64,000 nt of DNA, from positions 224,978,501-225,042,500 of the forward strand of contig JAUMIR010000004.1 in the NCBI GenBank assembly GCA_030847615.1, given 5' to 3'. Positions 52,182 to 63,473 of this stretch are shown piece by piece. Position 1 is the stretch's first letter, and each line of letters begins with the position of its first letter. Below the pieces are notes generated by a model that worked only from the letters and a program-made list of their open reading frames with translations, was not told where the DNA came from and did not search any database. The translations under genes and the position numbers were made by a program. The DNA is from Gambelia wislizenii (taxonomy: Eukaryota > Chordata > Lepidosauria > Squamata > Crotaphytidae).

Positions 52182-52560
52182 GAGGATGATAATAATAATA
52201 AAAATAATAGTAAAATTTATTTCTATCCCGCCCCTCTGCAATGCAACCGGGGCGGCTTATAGCATAAAAACTCTATGATTACAATAGTACCCCAACCCAC
52301 CCACCCCTTAAAACAGTATTAAATTAGAAAGGATTAAAAACATACAATAATTAAAAGGAGAGGGGGGGAATGAAATGATACAATGGTAGGTCAAGGGGAA
52401 AAGACAGCTGAATCTTTGGGGTGGGATAGCTATTCAGGAAAGGCCTGCCGGAAAAGATCTGTCTTGACAGCTTTTTTGAATCTGTCTAAGGTGGTAATAA
52501 GACAGATCTCGTACAGCAGGCCATTCCATAATCTGGGATGCACTTGAAACTTCAATTACC
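52182..52560 (-). mobile_element. L2/CR1-type LINE 3' end, minus strand
   Basis: Begins with the complement of the tail (TTTATTTCTATCCCGCCCCT) and reaches GTACAGCAGGCCATTCCATA, the complement of the LWNGL signature. GGAAAAGATCTGTCTTGACA corresponds to the K-T-D-F-F segment. Confidence 0.8.
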
Positions 52561-52689
52561 CTTCACTAACTGGTGAGGCTTGTAGTCCAACCACTTCTAG
52601 CAAGCCACATGTTCCCCCCACCCAATCTGATGGGTATTAGGCAGCAGTCCCAAACATACTTACATGGGAGTAAATTAATTCCACCCAGC

Positions 52690-52922
52690 CAATGGGGTGT
52701 AGTAGTTTAAGTGTTGAAACGAAGACCCTGGGAGAGTAGGGTTTTAATCCCTGCTCAGATATGGAAACCCACTTGGGCAAGTAATCCTCTCTCAGCCTAA
52801 GAGGAAGGCAATAGCAAAATGAACCAAGCTTGCCAAGAAAACATGTGACAGGGTTGCCTTAGACTGAGTCACACAAGTCACAGAAATGACTTGAAGGCAC
52901 ACAACAAAGTTAAGCCTGACTG
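52690..52922 (+). mobile_element. tRNA-derived SINE
   Basis: ATGGGGTGTAGTAGTTTAAG head, GGTTTTAATCCCTGCTCAG, CTCTCTCAGCCTAAGAGGAA, and the tail GACTTGAAGGCACACAACAA. Confidence 0.85.
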
Positions 52923-53142
52923 AAAACAGAGCGCCTTCTATCTAAACGTATTTAGATTTCACTGGAAACATCCGAACAGAACTCCACCTCTTTATTCAGT
53001 GTCTGCACATTGAATAACTGGTCCATTATTGAAACATTAGATGAACTTTATAATGTCCCTAGGTAGTGTGCATGGGATTTCCAGGTAGGTTCCCATCTAA
53101 ACACTGACTTGACATGAGCCTTGGGGAGAAGCGGGTAAGAAA

Positions 53143-53178
53143 TAAATAATAATAATAATTATTATTATTATTATTATT
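53143..53178. repeat. (AAT)n/(ATT)n microsatellite after a LINE tail
   Basis: AATAATAAT passes into ATTATTATT, after a short fragment (GGGGAGAAGCGGGTAAGAAA) of an L2/CR1-type LINE tail. Confidence 0.85.
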
Positions 53179-53449
53179 TGATGTACACAAACTTTGTTTC
53201 ATACACAAAATTATTTAAAATATTGTGTATAAAATTACCTTCAGGCTGTGTGTATAAGGTGCATATGAAACATAAATGAATTTCATGTTTAGACATGGGC
53301 CCCATCTCCAAGCTATCTCATTATTTATATGCAAGTAGTCCAAAATCTGGAGAAAAAAAATCCAAATTATGGAAGACTTCTGGTCCCAAACATTTTGGAT
53401 AAGGGACTCAACCTGTATTATTGTTTGTTGGGCAACAGCCATATTTGAG

Positions 53450-53721
53450 TTAGGGTTTGCTTAGAAGCTAAGCAGGGTCAGTCCTAGTTAGTACTTGGAT
53501 GGGAGATTGCCTGCTAATAACAGGTGCTGTAGGCTATATTTTAGAGGAAGGAAAAGGCAAAATCACCTCTGAGTATTCCTTGCCTGTGAAAACCCTGTGA
53601 ATTTCATAGGGTCTCCATAAGTCGACTGGTGCCTTGAAGGCATATACACCCACCACTAGTGCTTAAAATGGTCACAGATGTTGCAGTAGGAAATGGCAAA
53701 CAAGGTTACAAATTATTTCCA
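53450..53721 (+). mobile_element. 5S rRNA-derived SINE, copy 2
   Basis: A clearer 5S head than copy 1: GAAGCTAAGCAGGGTCAGTC, TTAGTACTTGGATGGGAGAT and GGTGCTGTAGGC. The body CACCTCTGAGTATTCCTTGC and tail CCATAAGTCGACTGGTGCCT follow. The last 64 bp nearly match copy 1. Confidence 0.88.
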
Positions 53722-54640
53722 CACCCATGTACACTTATTTGTCTTTCCCTCTATTGTATTACAGCACTTCTATGAAGAGACAGTAGGGGGCAGATTTTGA
53801 TCAGCTTTTCTTCCTTAAGTGCAACTGTTTAGGAACAGTCTTGACAGTAGGTGGCAGTAGCCTCTGTATGAATGTTCTAGTCTCCAACCTTGAAAAGAAA
53901 CAAGTTTTATTGGTAATGCATGATTCATAGGCCAGGATCCCAAGAGCTGCTTAAACATGCCTAAATGCTTGTGCATATCTGACAGGAATGTTTTAATTTG
54001 GGGTGGAGCAGGATGAAATAGCAGGATCCAGTGTGAAATCCCAATAGGTATTTAAACTGCACTATTTTTCAGGAAATCATTTAGGAGGGGGATAATTAGG
54101 AAATAAAAGTCCTCTTGGACACATAGGTCTAGGGGCTTATCCAAACAGGAAGAAGTAATGCACATACCTGCACATTATAGGTAATTCACAGCATTGGTCC
54201 TTTGCCTCCATGGCATTTTGGCAAAAACAATAGTTTGCGATGGTCACATGGCCTCTAATCAAGACGGTGGCCATGTCATTGCTTTGCACGGGGGGGGGGG
54301 GGAAGGAGGCAAAGGGAACCCGGCAGTGCCCAGAGATGAGGAGGAGGGTGGCCACTACAAGGAAGACAAGGTGAGCCACCCACCCTTCACCCATCCGGAC
54401 AGCAGCAGTAGCCTCCAATTCTGGCTGCAAAGGGACACACACCAAATGCGCCACAATGCGAGAGCCCCTCCACCACTGCAATGCAATCACACATACACAC
54501 ACCCATGCTACACACCCACGGTAAACACACACCCCGCACTACACGTACACCCACGCTACAGACACACACACACACATACCACACTTTCCAGGATGCAAGA
54601 GCCCCTCTGACGCCCCCCATGTTTAGAAAGGACTTCCCGC
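53722..54640. other. Intergenic DNA, partial DNA element and AC-rich repeat
   Basis: No gene. GGGGCTTATCCAAACAGG at about 54132 and GCATTTTGGCAAAAACAATA resemble the left part of the element at 54889. A G-run lies near 54290 and an ACAC-rich degenerate repeat at about 54481-54580. Confidence 0.4.
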
Positions 54641-54751
54641 ATGTTTCTGTCCCCAGTGTGCTGATTGGCTGCCCAACAGAGAGCTACAGAGAGCTTTGAT
54701 TGATTGGTAAATTTCCTAAGCAGCCAATCAGCACACTGGGAACAGCAACAT
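54641..54751. repeat. 32-bp inverted repeat with 47-bp spacer
   Basis: Arms 54641-54672 and 54720-54751 match at 30 of 32 positions; the inner 21 bp (CCCAGTGTGCTGATTGGCTG plus C) match perfectly. The arms carry CCAAT/ATTGG. Possibly the centre of a DNA element. Confidence 0.85.
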
Positions 54752-54888
54752 ACCCAAGATAATTTTATATATTGATGTTTGTGAAGGCTATACACTTTTA
54801 TTTCCTGTCCATCATTATACCTGTAAAAAGATCAACTCCTTAGACAAGGGAGTGGCATGGCAACTATATTTTCACTTCTATAAACTCT

Positions 54889-55470
54889 GGGCTTGTCTAG
54901 ATAAGAGGATATAATGCTGATTTCTGCGCATTATTGCAAATTAAGAGCAGTGTTCATTTGTCTTCATGGTCTTTTAGCAAAATTGATAGTATGCAAAGTT
55001 ATCCGCGTTTGAAGTGCACATGTCTGCAAATCAAGATGGTGGCTGAGTAAATTTTTCTTCACATGTTGTCACCATTGCACTTTTTTAAACTTTAAAGCAA
55101 AGGTGGCCAAGTGCAACCTTCTGCTTAAAAAAAGGTATCTGATTGCCTCTGAGCAGCAAAAAAATGGATGATCAGCAATGCGAAAATCCAAAATGGCACT
55201 TCTGGCTGCTTCCTTACCGGCAAGCCCGCCCCCTGTGCACATCTGACCAATCTGCTGTCCACTTCTGTTCCTCTCCAAGAATGCACATTAATGCACATTC
55301 CCAAGCAGTATTTTAAAAACTTTGGGGAAAGCCATGAAGGCTTTTCCTGTGTAGTTTTTGGAGTTTTTTGCCCCCCTCCTTTCAAATAAGGCGAATCACC
55401 GTGAGATCTTCTTGGGACAAAGGTATTCTCGAATTCTGTGAGGAGTATTTTCACAATCTAGACAAACCCT
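54889..55470. mobile_element. Nonautonomous DNA element (GGGCTTGTCTAGAT ends)
   Basis: GGGCTTGTCTAGAT at the left is answered by ATCTAGACAAACCC at the right. The interior matches the element at 42447 (CCTGTGCACATCTGACCAAT, GAATTCTGTGAGGAGTATTT). Confidence 0.75.
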
Positions 55471-56971
55471 CTATCTACACATAGAACCTTTTGTTACAAT
55501 AGTTTTATAACCGCATAATTTACTGCATGTTTTGCTTATGACCATCTCTATTCAATTGTGTATTAAATGCACATACATATAAGTGGACACAGGTATATGA
55601 CGAATAGTGTAAGGAAAGATCAGTTTCATCACATGCAATGCTTTCTGAATAGCCAGTGTTCTCCTGATAACTGGCACCTAATTAGGCAACTGGGTTTAAT
55701 TTCACTCAGCCCCTTTGGAAGCTTTCTCCAAGATGACAGAACACCTCTTCCTGTTTAGAATGAGGATATTGGTGTATTCCCCACAGTCTAGCTGAACTTA
55801 TTCTTCACTAAGAGAAATTCATCCTGCATGTACAATTCATTTATTTACCTTTGTATAATTATAAGATTAACTTGTTTACAAATAGAAAGAGAAGTACTGT
55901 ATTTTGAGTGATGTGTGTGTATTTGGGGGGGTAACTAATATAAAATTTAAGCCATCTTTTAAAAAAACCAGCCCCTATCTCATGGTGGGGAATTTGTGGC
56001 CTTCTAAATGTTGGACTGCAGCTCCCAGAAGCCTTAATCAATGAGGAATGCTAAGAGTTTAGTCCAACTCTAGCAACACCTGGAAGGCCACTGTTGCCCA
56101 GGCCTTCCTTTCATAATCTCTGTAAGACTTTGAGAAATAATGTGTGTTACGAAAAAACTGATTTTTCAAGAGTTAAAAAAAGCAGCATGTAGTCTGTGGG
56201 CTGTAAATTTACTGGGAATATCTACACCACAGATTTAAATTATCTGGAATCATTGTGGGGATGGGAGGAGAAGGGATCTCTTTTTTTAAAAAAAAAACTT
56301 AACAATACCTTGCAAAAAATAATTGCCATATTGGGGGTGCAAGGAGCTATGACAGTTAAAAATGGTGAATGCTGGGATATGGTTGATAAGCATGGATTTT
56401 TCTTCAAATATGGAGAAAGTGAATGGGTGGGGAGACAGTATGTACTTTACTGAGCTGGACTGTTGTGGTGCCTGCACTAGTTCACCATTTCAGATCTTTT
56501 CAATTCTGGATGTTCAAAATCTGGATTTTATTTATATTGTATACACATTTTTCAGGGATTTCTGTTTTCCTTTGTTAGATGGCTGAAAATGACACTCGGG
56601 CAGGGAGAAGCCTGAGTTCAGACAACTGTGCTGGATGCTTTTAGAAATGCCTACATTCAGCAAAAATTTAATAGTTGCAAAGCCACAGTTACTAGCATTG
56701 ATTCGTGCTGACCTTCAAATATGGTTTCTGTTCACTTCTAGCAAACATTTTCCAATCTGTTAGGCAGCATGCATTTTTTCTCAGTCTGTTAATATGTTAA
56801 TTAAGAACTTTTATTTCAGATGGCTTTTGATTTCACTCTAGTTCTTATTCTCTGGGAGCTCAAATTAAAGCTACAGCTTCTGCATTTTCTCCCAAAGTCT
56901 TTAAAGTGGCAGTTCCCAACAATTCACCCCAGTCAGTAAAGCTAGAGATCAATATCTCCTTTGCCTTAGGT
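55471..56971. other. Intergenic DNA with a MITE fragment
   Basis: No coding exon. A hairpin fragment at about 55990-56095 (TTGGACTGCAGCTCCCAGAA near TAGTCCAACTCTAGCAACAC). Otherwise unique-looking. Confidence 0.35.
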
Positions 56972-57189
56972 CAGTGATGGCGAACCTATGACACGCGTGT
57001 CAGCACTGACATACGTAGCCATTTGGGCTGACACGCAGCTGTAGGCCTCCTCCCCCCCGCCCGCAACCTCACCACCCTCCCTAAAGTGGCACTCGGTCTC
57101 CAGTTTACGGAGGGTGGGAGGTTGGAGGAAAGTGGCAGGTGGAGCTATGAAGCCCCGATCGCCACTTTAGGGAGGTGAGGGTGGAGCCT

Positions 57190-58190
57190 TCCCCCCACCT
57201 AGCCACACACCCCAAGGCCTGCCGTGCTTCCCCGGAGCCACCTCAGGGAGGGTGGAGAAGGTGGCGGGCGGGAGAGACTCTGCCCAGCCTCTCCCCAGCC
57301 TTCCCAAGGGGGCTCCAAGGCTTCAAAGCCCTGGAGCCGCCTTGGAAAGGCCGGGGAAGGGGGAGGCCGGGACTCTGCCCGGCCTCTCCCCGGCCTTCCC
57401 GAGCGGGCTCCAAGGCTTCAAAGCCCCAGAGCCACCTCGGAAAGGCTGGGGAAGGCAACGGGCGGGTGGGAGGGACTCTGCCCGGCCTCTCCCTGGACTT
57501 CCTGAGGGGGCTCCGAGTCTCCGAAACCCCGGGGCTGCCTCAGAAAGGCAGGGGAAGGTGTCAAGCAGGCGGGAGGGACTCTGCCCAGCCTCTCCCCAGC
57601 CTTCCTGAGGGGTCTCTGAGGATTCAAAGCCCCGAAGCTGCCTCAGAAAGGCCGGGGAAGGCGGCGGGCAGGTGGGAGGGACTCTGCCCAGCCTCTTCCC
57701 GGCTTTCCTGAGGAGTCTCCGAGGCTTCAAAACCCCAGAGCTGCTTCAGAAAGGCCGAGGAAGGCAGCAGGCGGACGGGAGGGACTGCCTGGCCTCTCCC
57801 CGGCCTTCCTGAGGGGACTCCAAGGCTTCGAAGCCCCGGAGCTGTCTCGGAAAGGCCAGGGAAGGTGGCGGGAGCGAAGGACTCAGCCCGGCCTCTCCCT
57901 GGCCTTCCTGAGGGGGCTCCAGGGCTTTAAAGCCCTGGATTCGCCTTGGGGAGGCAGGGGAAGGCAGTGGGCAGGTGGGCGAGAGTCTGCCTGGCCTTTT
58001 CCCGGCCCTCCCGAGGTGGCTCCAGGACTTTGAAACCCCAGAGCCACCTCGGGGAGGCCAGAGAAGGCGGTGGGAGGGTGGGAGGGAGTCTGACCAGCGC
58101 CCCCCTGGGCTTCCCGAAGGGGCTGTGGGGATTGAGAGCCCCATATAGCCTGTTCAGGAAGGTTGGGAGGGGTGGAGGGAGCACAGCGTA
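57190..58190. repeat. GC-rich tandem array, about 103-bp unit, nine copies
   Basis: The block GACTCTGCCCGGCCTCTCCC or a close variant starts at 57276, 57371, 57474, 57577, 57680, 57783, 57880, 57983 and 58086, mostly 103 bp apart. Each unit continues with CCTTCCTGAGGGGGCTCC, AAGGCTTCAAAGCCCC and GGAAAGGCCGGGGAAGG. Since 103 is not a multiple of three, open frames change between units. Confidence 0.93.
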
Positions 58191-58449
58191 GAGGCTTTTC
58201 AGCCACCCACACCCTCCCAAAGCTACAACAAGGCTTAGAACACTCAATAGTGGCTTTGGGAAGGGCGGGGGGGGCTAAAAAGCACCTTTCCCGCCAACTC
58301 CCCGCTCTCCCGGGACTTGGCCTTCCCATAATGGAGCCAAGCCCCAGGAGAGCAGGGAGTTGAGCGCCTGGCTTGCTCAGCAAGCACTCAGTTTAAATCA
58401 CCTCCTCTCCCTTTAGTGGGAGGGAGAGAAGCTGATTTAAATGGGGTGC

Positions 58450-58515
58450 TTGCTGAGCAAACCGCAAATAATCAAAACCGTAAGAGTGAAAGCTGCGAAT
58501 GTGGAGGGGCAACTG
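58450..58515. mobile_element. Right end of a Tigger-like element inside the hAT
   Basis: AATAATCAAAACCGTAAGAG and GCGAATGTGGAGGGGCAACT lead to CTG before TA, the complement of the left end at 29492. A matching left end was not found. Confidence 0.65.
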
Positions 58516-58655
58516 TATACATTTATGTTATTTAAACAATAAATATTGCGAAATAATGTTTTTTCCTCAAACTGACACACCACCCGAGTTATGCTCAGTT
58601 TTTTGGTGAAGTTTGACACACCAAGTTCAAAAGGTTGCCAATCACTGCCTTAGGC

Positions 58656-60132
58656 CTTGACCACACTTCAGCTTGTTTCCCTTGGTGCAGTCTTGGCAGA
58701 TATAACTTCGAACCCTGGTCAGCATCTTGATATCAAGCACTATTATGGTAAAGTAGTAAGAGGGGGGGCAAGACCCCTCCTTTTACTTCCCAAAGCAGTC
58801 TGCTGATGAGTCCTTGTGTACCAAATGCCATTCCCTTTCCCAGTCCCAGTTTTGCCCAGATTGGTAAAAGGAGTAGGCAGTCACTCTCGGAGATTATCTC
58901 AGGCTCCTTGCTGTTGTGTGCATTCAAGTTATTTCTGACTTATGGCAGCCCTAAGGTGAACCTTAGGATTTTCTTGGCAAGATTGGTTCAGAGGGGGGTT
59001 TGCCTGTGCATTCCTCTCAGGCTGAGAGTGGTACTTGCCCAAGGTCACCAAATGGGTTTCCATGGCCAAGCAGAGATTTGAAACCTGGTCTCCAGAGTTA
59101 TTTTATAATGACTCTCACCACTACACCACACATTTCCCAAATCTTAATGTATGTATTCACTACTGAGTTGCTACAGATTTATTCTGTGCACCATAGAAAT
59201 TGCAGTACTTATACAGAAATATTCAATTGGTTAATCACTTTATATTTTGCTGTTTTCACAAGGCAGCTTGTCATGCTTTGGTTTCATTCCCCCAGCTTTG
59301 TTTCTTGTAATCATTTGCATGTTTGATAACAGTAACTACAACTTGCCCTTTTATTTATTTATTTTCCCATTTCTCTCTACTGACTATATTGAGGCGGGAC
59401 AGGTGAAATCAAAAGGAAATACTGCAGATTTAAAACTGCAACCCTTGCTTTCTGAACTATTCAGAGAATGCAAGAACTGCCTAGGTAGTCACGTCATGAG
59501 ACTTCATTCTACTTTTTTTTTTTAAGTGGGACATTTGATCCTCTTAAAATTTTGTTTTCTATAGAAACATTGTGTTCAGAATGTTAGCACTGCAGCCAAT
59601 GTAGATAAGCATCACAGATGCTAAAATATAGCATAGGTAAGTCACCTTCTGCTTGTCACCCTTCATAGTAGCATGTTTGGCAGTACTGCTTCCTCACCCC
59701 CTGGTTAAACAGCTTGATTTGTAGATGTTAGCAGCTGATGTTTAACTGCTCACTTTGGGAAGATTTACCTGGTTTCTGCATGTTACACAGATATTAAAGG
59801 CACATGAGCAGGCTGGTACTTTTTTCCTGACTAATTGGCAATCCTACCAGCTCAAGGATCTGTAGGTTTTTTTTTTTTAAAGGGAAGTACCCTTACATCA
59901 TCCTGTACTTTAATCTACCTTATTTTGTACTTATTTTACTCTGTCCTGCCACATATCTGGAGATTCCCAGGTTTTCTTTTTTTTTGGTTTTCTACTGTGT
60001 GGTTACCTACTTCATTGCTTAAGCTATACTGAAATTGTCCTCCTCAGTGCACCTGTATCTCCAGCATTGGTTTTTATGTTTCCTTCCAGGTTCTATTGAG
60101 AACTATTGAGCACTTACCTCAATACAAGTGCA
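58656..60132. other. Intergenic DNA, no gene
   Basis: Contains the minus-strand SINE at 58910-59140; the remainder is unique-looking with several T-runs. Confidence 0.35.
58910..59140 (-). mobile_element. tRNA-derived SINE, minus orientation
   Basis: TTGCTGTTGTGTGCATTCAA tail complement, TTCTTGGCAAGATTGGTTCA, ACTTGCCCAAGGTCACCAAA and CACCACTACACCAC (tRNA-like head complement). Confidence 0.86.
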
Positions 60133-60659
60133 GGGGCTCTTTTACACGACAGTTGTTATCCTAGGGAGAAGTGAGATATCTTAATCCCAAGTTCATCTCT
60201 TATTGTTTACACAATTTGTCCCGGGATGAACCATATCCCAGGATTGTTGTTTACACGGCAACCTTTTCCATGACAAAAACAAGATCCCGAGACATAGTAT
60301 TCTGTGTTTTTTTTGTTTACACGGGGAAAGGTTCTGGGATATATATATTTTTAGCTGTCAGTCAAAGATGCGATTACTCATTTTTTTCACAACCATAGTG
60401 ACATGCTTCCTGTGGAGTTTTCCACCATAAGCGATGCTATTGGCTGGCACAAATGTTTGCTCAAGCTTCTGCATTGGTCAGAGAACATTTGCCAGGTCAA
60501 TAGTGACCATGATCCACCATAACTTTCTTATAGTTTTCATCATGGAAAGTTCAATAGCCTGCTGTATGGCTATCGCTGTCCTCATGCGAGGTGCCATTGA
60601 AGTTCTTGCCAGAAGGATTCGTTGGCAGCATGTCAGACTGGTATGTTTTCTTCTCATGC

Positions 60660-62161
60660 AACAGATGCAATAGTACTCCTCCAACTTACGAAGGAGGTTG
60701 TTATGTGGAATCAATACAATTAGCACACCTATGCTGTATCAGTGCTTTTGCCCTTATCCGTATTACCGACGGTGGTGAGTTTATCCAACCACAAAAGAGG
60801 GGTGGGAGACCATTGTTATGCCAGTTTGGTCCAACGAACGGTGGCTCATGTTCTTCAGAATGCTACGGAACAATTTTCATGAAATAAGTGGACATTCTAT
60901 GGCCAGAGATAGCAAGGGTGGACAATAACATGTGAAAAACTATCTCTGTAGAGAAACGTGTAGCAATTACACTTTGGCTACTCACCCACTGAAGCTTTTA
61001 TGCGTCTGTTTGCAATCTTTTTGGTGTTGGACAGTCCATGGTGTGCAAGATTTTTGTAGAGGTGGTGCTTGCAATGGAAAAGCTTCTTCTGAGATGTACT
61101 GTATTTCTTGGTGACCACAGGCAGGTAAGAATCATGTGTACCTTTATGTGTTAACATTGCGGTACTGGTATAGGCTATTTTTTTAAAAAAAATATTCTAT
61201 TTGTGAAAATATGTTAAATCACAAAATAAAAAGTATATTGCGATTCTACCTTGATGTTTACTATTGAACTCTTGAACTATGATGCATTGTGCCTGCTTGT
61301 GCATGTTGTTTTGAATGGGCAGAACCATTTATTTTGTATAATTTCCCTAGTTATCTTTGTGAAAACTCAAAAACTTGCAAAAAATTACTGACCATGATTC
61401 GCCTTAAAAACACATTTTCATTCAATAGCTGCTAATTTTTCCCCTCTCTATCTTTTGTATTTTTAACCAGGTAATGGATGGCTTCACTGAACTTGGATTC
61501 CCTCAAGTTATTGCTGTATTGGATGGATGCCATGTAACTATTATTCCACCTGTGTGCCAGGGAAATGGGATACATTAACAGAAAAAAATAGTTATAGTGT
61601 ACTACTTCAAGGGACATGTGATCATAGAGGTGTTTTAATTGATGCGAAGATTGGATGGAGCAGGAAAACACATGATGCCATATGCTTCATAATTCTGTAT
61701 TTTTTGAAACTATGGAGGCAGTGATCTTTATTCCTGGCAACCCAACTGTAACAATTTTGGGAAAGTAGATTGGACCAGTGACCCTGGTGGATGGTGCTTA
61801 CCCAATTAGAAAGTGGCTACTGACACCTTACAGGGGTACAACAAATGAAAAGCAGAGACTGTACAACAAACACCACAATAAGGTTCGATGTTTAATTGAG
61901 AGGGCATTTGTGAGGCTGAAGGGCAGGTGGAGATGTCTTACTTCTCTGGAAGTGGCGGAGGAGAACATATGTTCAGTAATATGTGCTTGTGTTATACTGC
62001 ATAATATTTGCAAAACTAAGGAGAAAATATTGGATGATAAATATTGCAGGGTGCACAGGTATGTCCTTGACACACTAGGCACTCCACTTGTTAATGATGA
62101 GGCAAGAAAGAAGACAGAGGGTGAGGGTATTCATGATGCCCTAATACATCATCAAAATTAA
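60660..62161 (+). pseudogene. PIF/Harbinger transposase pseudogene (DDE_Tnp_4 type)
   Basis: Cut-and-paste transposase, broken. In order: PEIARVDNN and VEKRVAITLW near 60905-60980; LFGVGQSMVCKIFVEVVLAM near 61015-61080, in another frame; FPQVIAVLDGCHVTI (first catalytic D) near 61498; SVLLQGTCDHRGVLIDAKIG near 61595; TLVDGAYPIRKWLLTPYRGT (second D) near 61780; and IERAFVRLKGRWRCL (third acidic residue, E) near 61896, then CVILHNICK. The three acidic residues survive, but stops and frameshifts separate the parts. The 3' piece from 61778 to 62161 is open for 127 codons. Part of the break between 61100 and 61470 could be an intron. Confidence 0.85.
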
Positions 62162-63473
62162 AGATAATCATTTAACTCCTTCATTAAGATTTGTTATGTA
62201 GTGTGAAGTAATATCTTGGAACTGTATTATCTGTGCTATACAAAATAATTATTTTTCTCATTAAACTTTGTAAAAAAAATACACCCTTTCAGTCACTAGG
62301 TAGTGTACGGAACTTCAGATGTGGGGGGCATAACAGACATTACATTAATTTATGTATTAATATTTTTCCCCCTTCTTTATTTTCAAATGGGACCGTTGAT
62401 GCTAGGTTTGCCTGCTTGGAAGGGCGAATACAAAATATAGAAGATTGCCTTTCAAGCCGTTGATTTTTTTTAATGGTTACTTGTGTTTTCTTCAGATTTA
62501 TTTAATATTATTTATTATACTATTAACTTAATTATGTCTTTCTCTGTAAATATATTCCTCCCTGTTTCTGGCATTTGTTTTCCTCAATTCCCATGTACAG
62601 ATTATTTACACTCCCTTGTATTTTATTTTTTAATCAAAAAAATTGTAAATACTGTATAGTTTTATTTAGAAAATGCTTAAGTTTTATTTCTACCCTTTGA
62701 ATTTTTATATATTGTAAATATTTTTTAAAAAGAAAAAAGTACTTAAACATCTATATTTCTAATCAAATTCTGATGTGTTGCGTTTTTCTTTGTAGAAAGG
62801 TATAGGTAAAGATTGCTTAGTAGTCAAATAGTAAATGGTTGGACAAGGTAAGATTACCATAGGAAAATGCAAAAAGGTCATCCACCACATATTAACATGG
62901 ATTAATTGTTAACACTATAAAGTTTCTTTTTGAAAAAAGGAGAGAGAAAAAAATGCCAGGTTAATCAGAAAAGAAGCATACATAATAAAGGTTAACTGTT
63001 CTCATGTTCACATGATTATGGGCTGTACTGTAGGTGTAATCAACATTATGCTGTTGATACATACATTGATATCAGTGAAACATGTGACTTTCTACATACA
63101 AACATTTCAACAACTTACTATTATTTGCTTGTGCCAATATCAGTCAATCCTAACACTCCTGTACAACTGTTTGCCAGATCAGAACATTAAGAAACAATGT
63201 AAACACATACAAAAGGCAGGATTACTAATGTTTTTTTTAAATCACAGGAATACATAGTGTTAAAAAAGGTGTGCATATCAGGGTTGTACTGACATTCCCA
63301 TCACTTACTGGTGTACATTATAATGAAAGGTAACATTTTAAAAAGCAAGTAGTGCAGCTAGGAGAATAGGTAAGCATGAGATTGTCATAATGCAGTAAAT
63401 AGGGACACTACCCACACTACATATACTTCATACACAAAAACAGCCAAAGGTGCATGTGCCCTAAACCTTCCTT
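62162..63473. other. Non-coding middle of the Harbinger element
   Basis: AT-rich, with several AATAAA-like strings. A short open piece at 62390-62463 (DARFACLEGRIQNIEDCLSS) could be a last exon remnant of the transposase side; not confirmed. Confidence 0.35.

Larger units (their letters stand above)
56972..58647. mobile_element. hAT element with 8-bp TSD, GC-rich cargo
   Basis: CAGTGATGGCGAACCTATGA at the left and AGGTTGCCAATCACTG at the right are inverted ends. CCTTAGGT (56964-56971) and CCTTAGGC (58648-58655) form the target duplication. Inside lie a 103-bp-period array and the right end of a Tigger-like element. No transposase signature; the array's open frames look like repeat artefacts. 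Confidence 0.85.

Noticed and set aside
53450..53560. Functional 5S rRNA gene
   Set aside because: Only the internal part of 5S is present, diverged, followed by a SINE body and tail found twice in the window.
57175..57711. Open frames of up to 178 codons across the GC-rich array
   Set aside because: They arise from the tandem repeat; both strands and several frames are open, and the 103-bp unit is not a multiple of three.
58910..59140. Functional tRNA gene in the SINE head
   Set aside because: No complete cloverleaf; the match is limited to promoter-box-like sequence shared by all copies of the SINE.
52000..60100. GFOD1 coding exons, expected beyond TBC1D7 by synteny
   Set aside because: I found no GFOD1-like peptide in any frame. 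The gene presumably lies further along, or only its UTR could be here.
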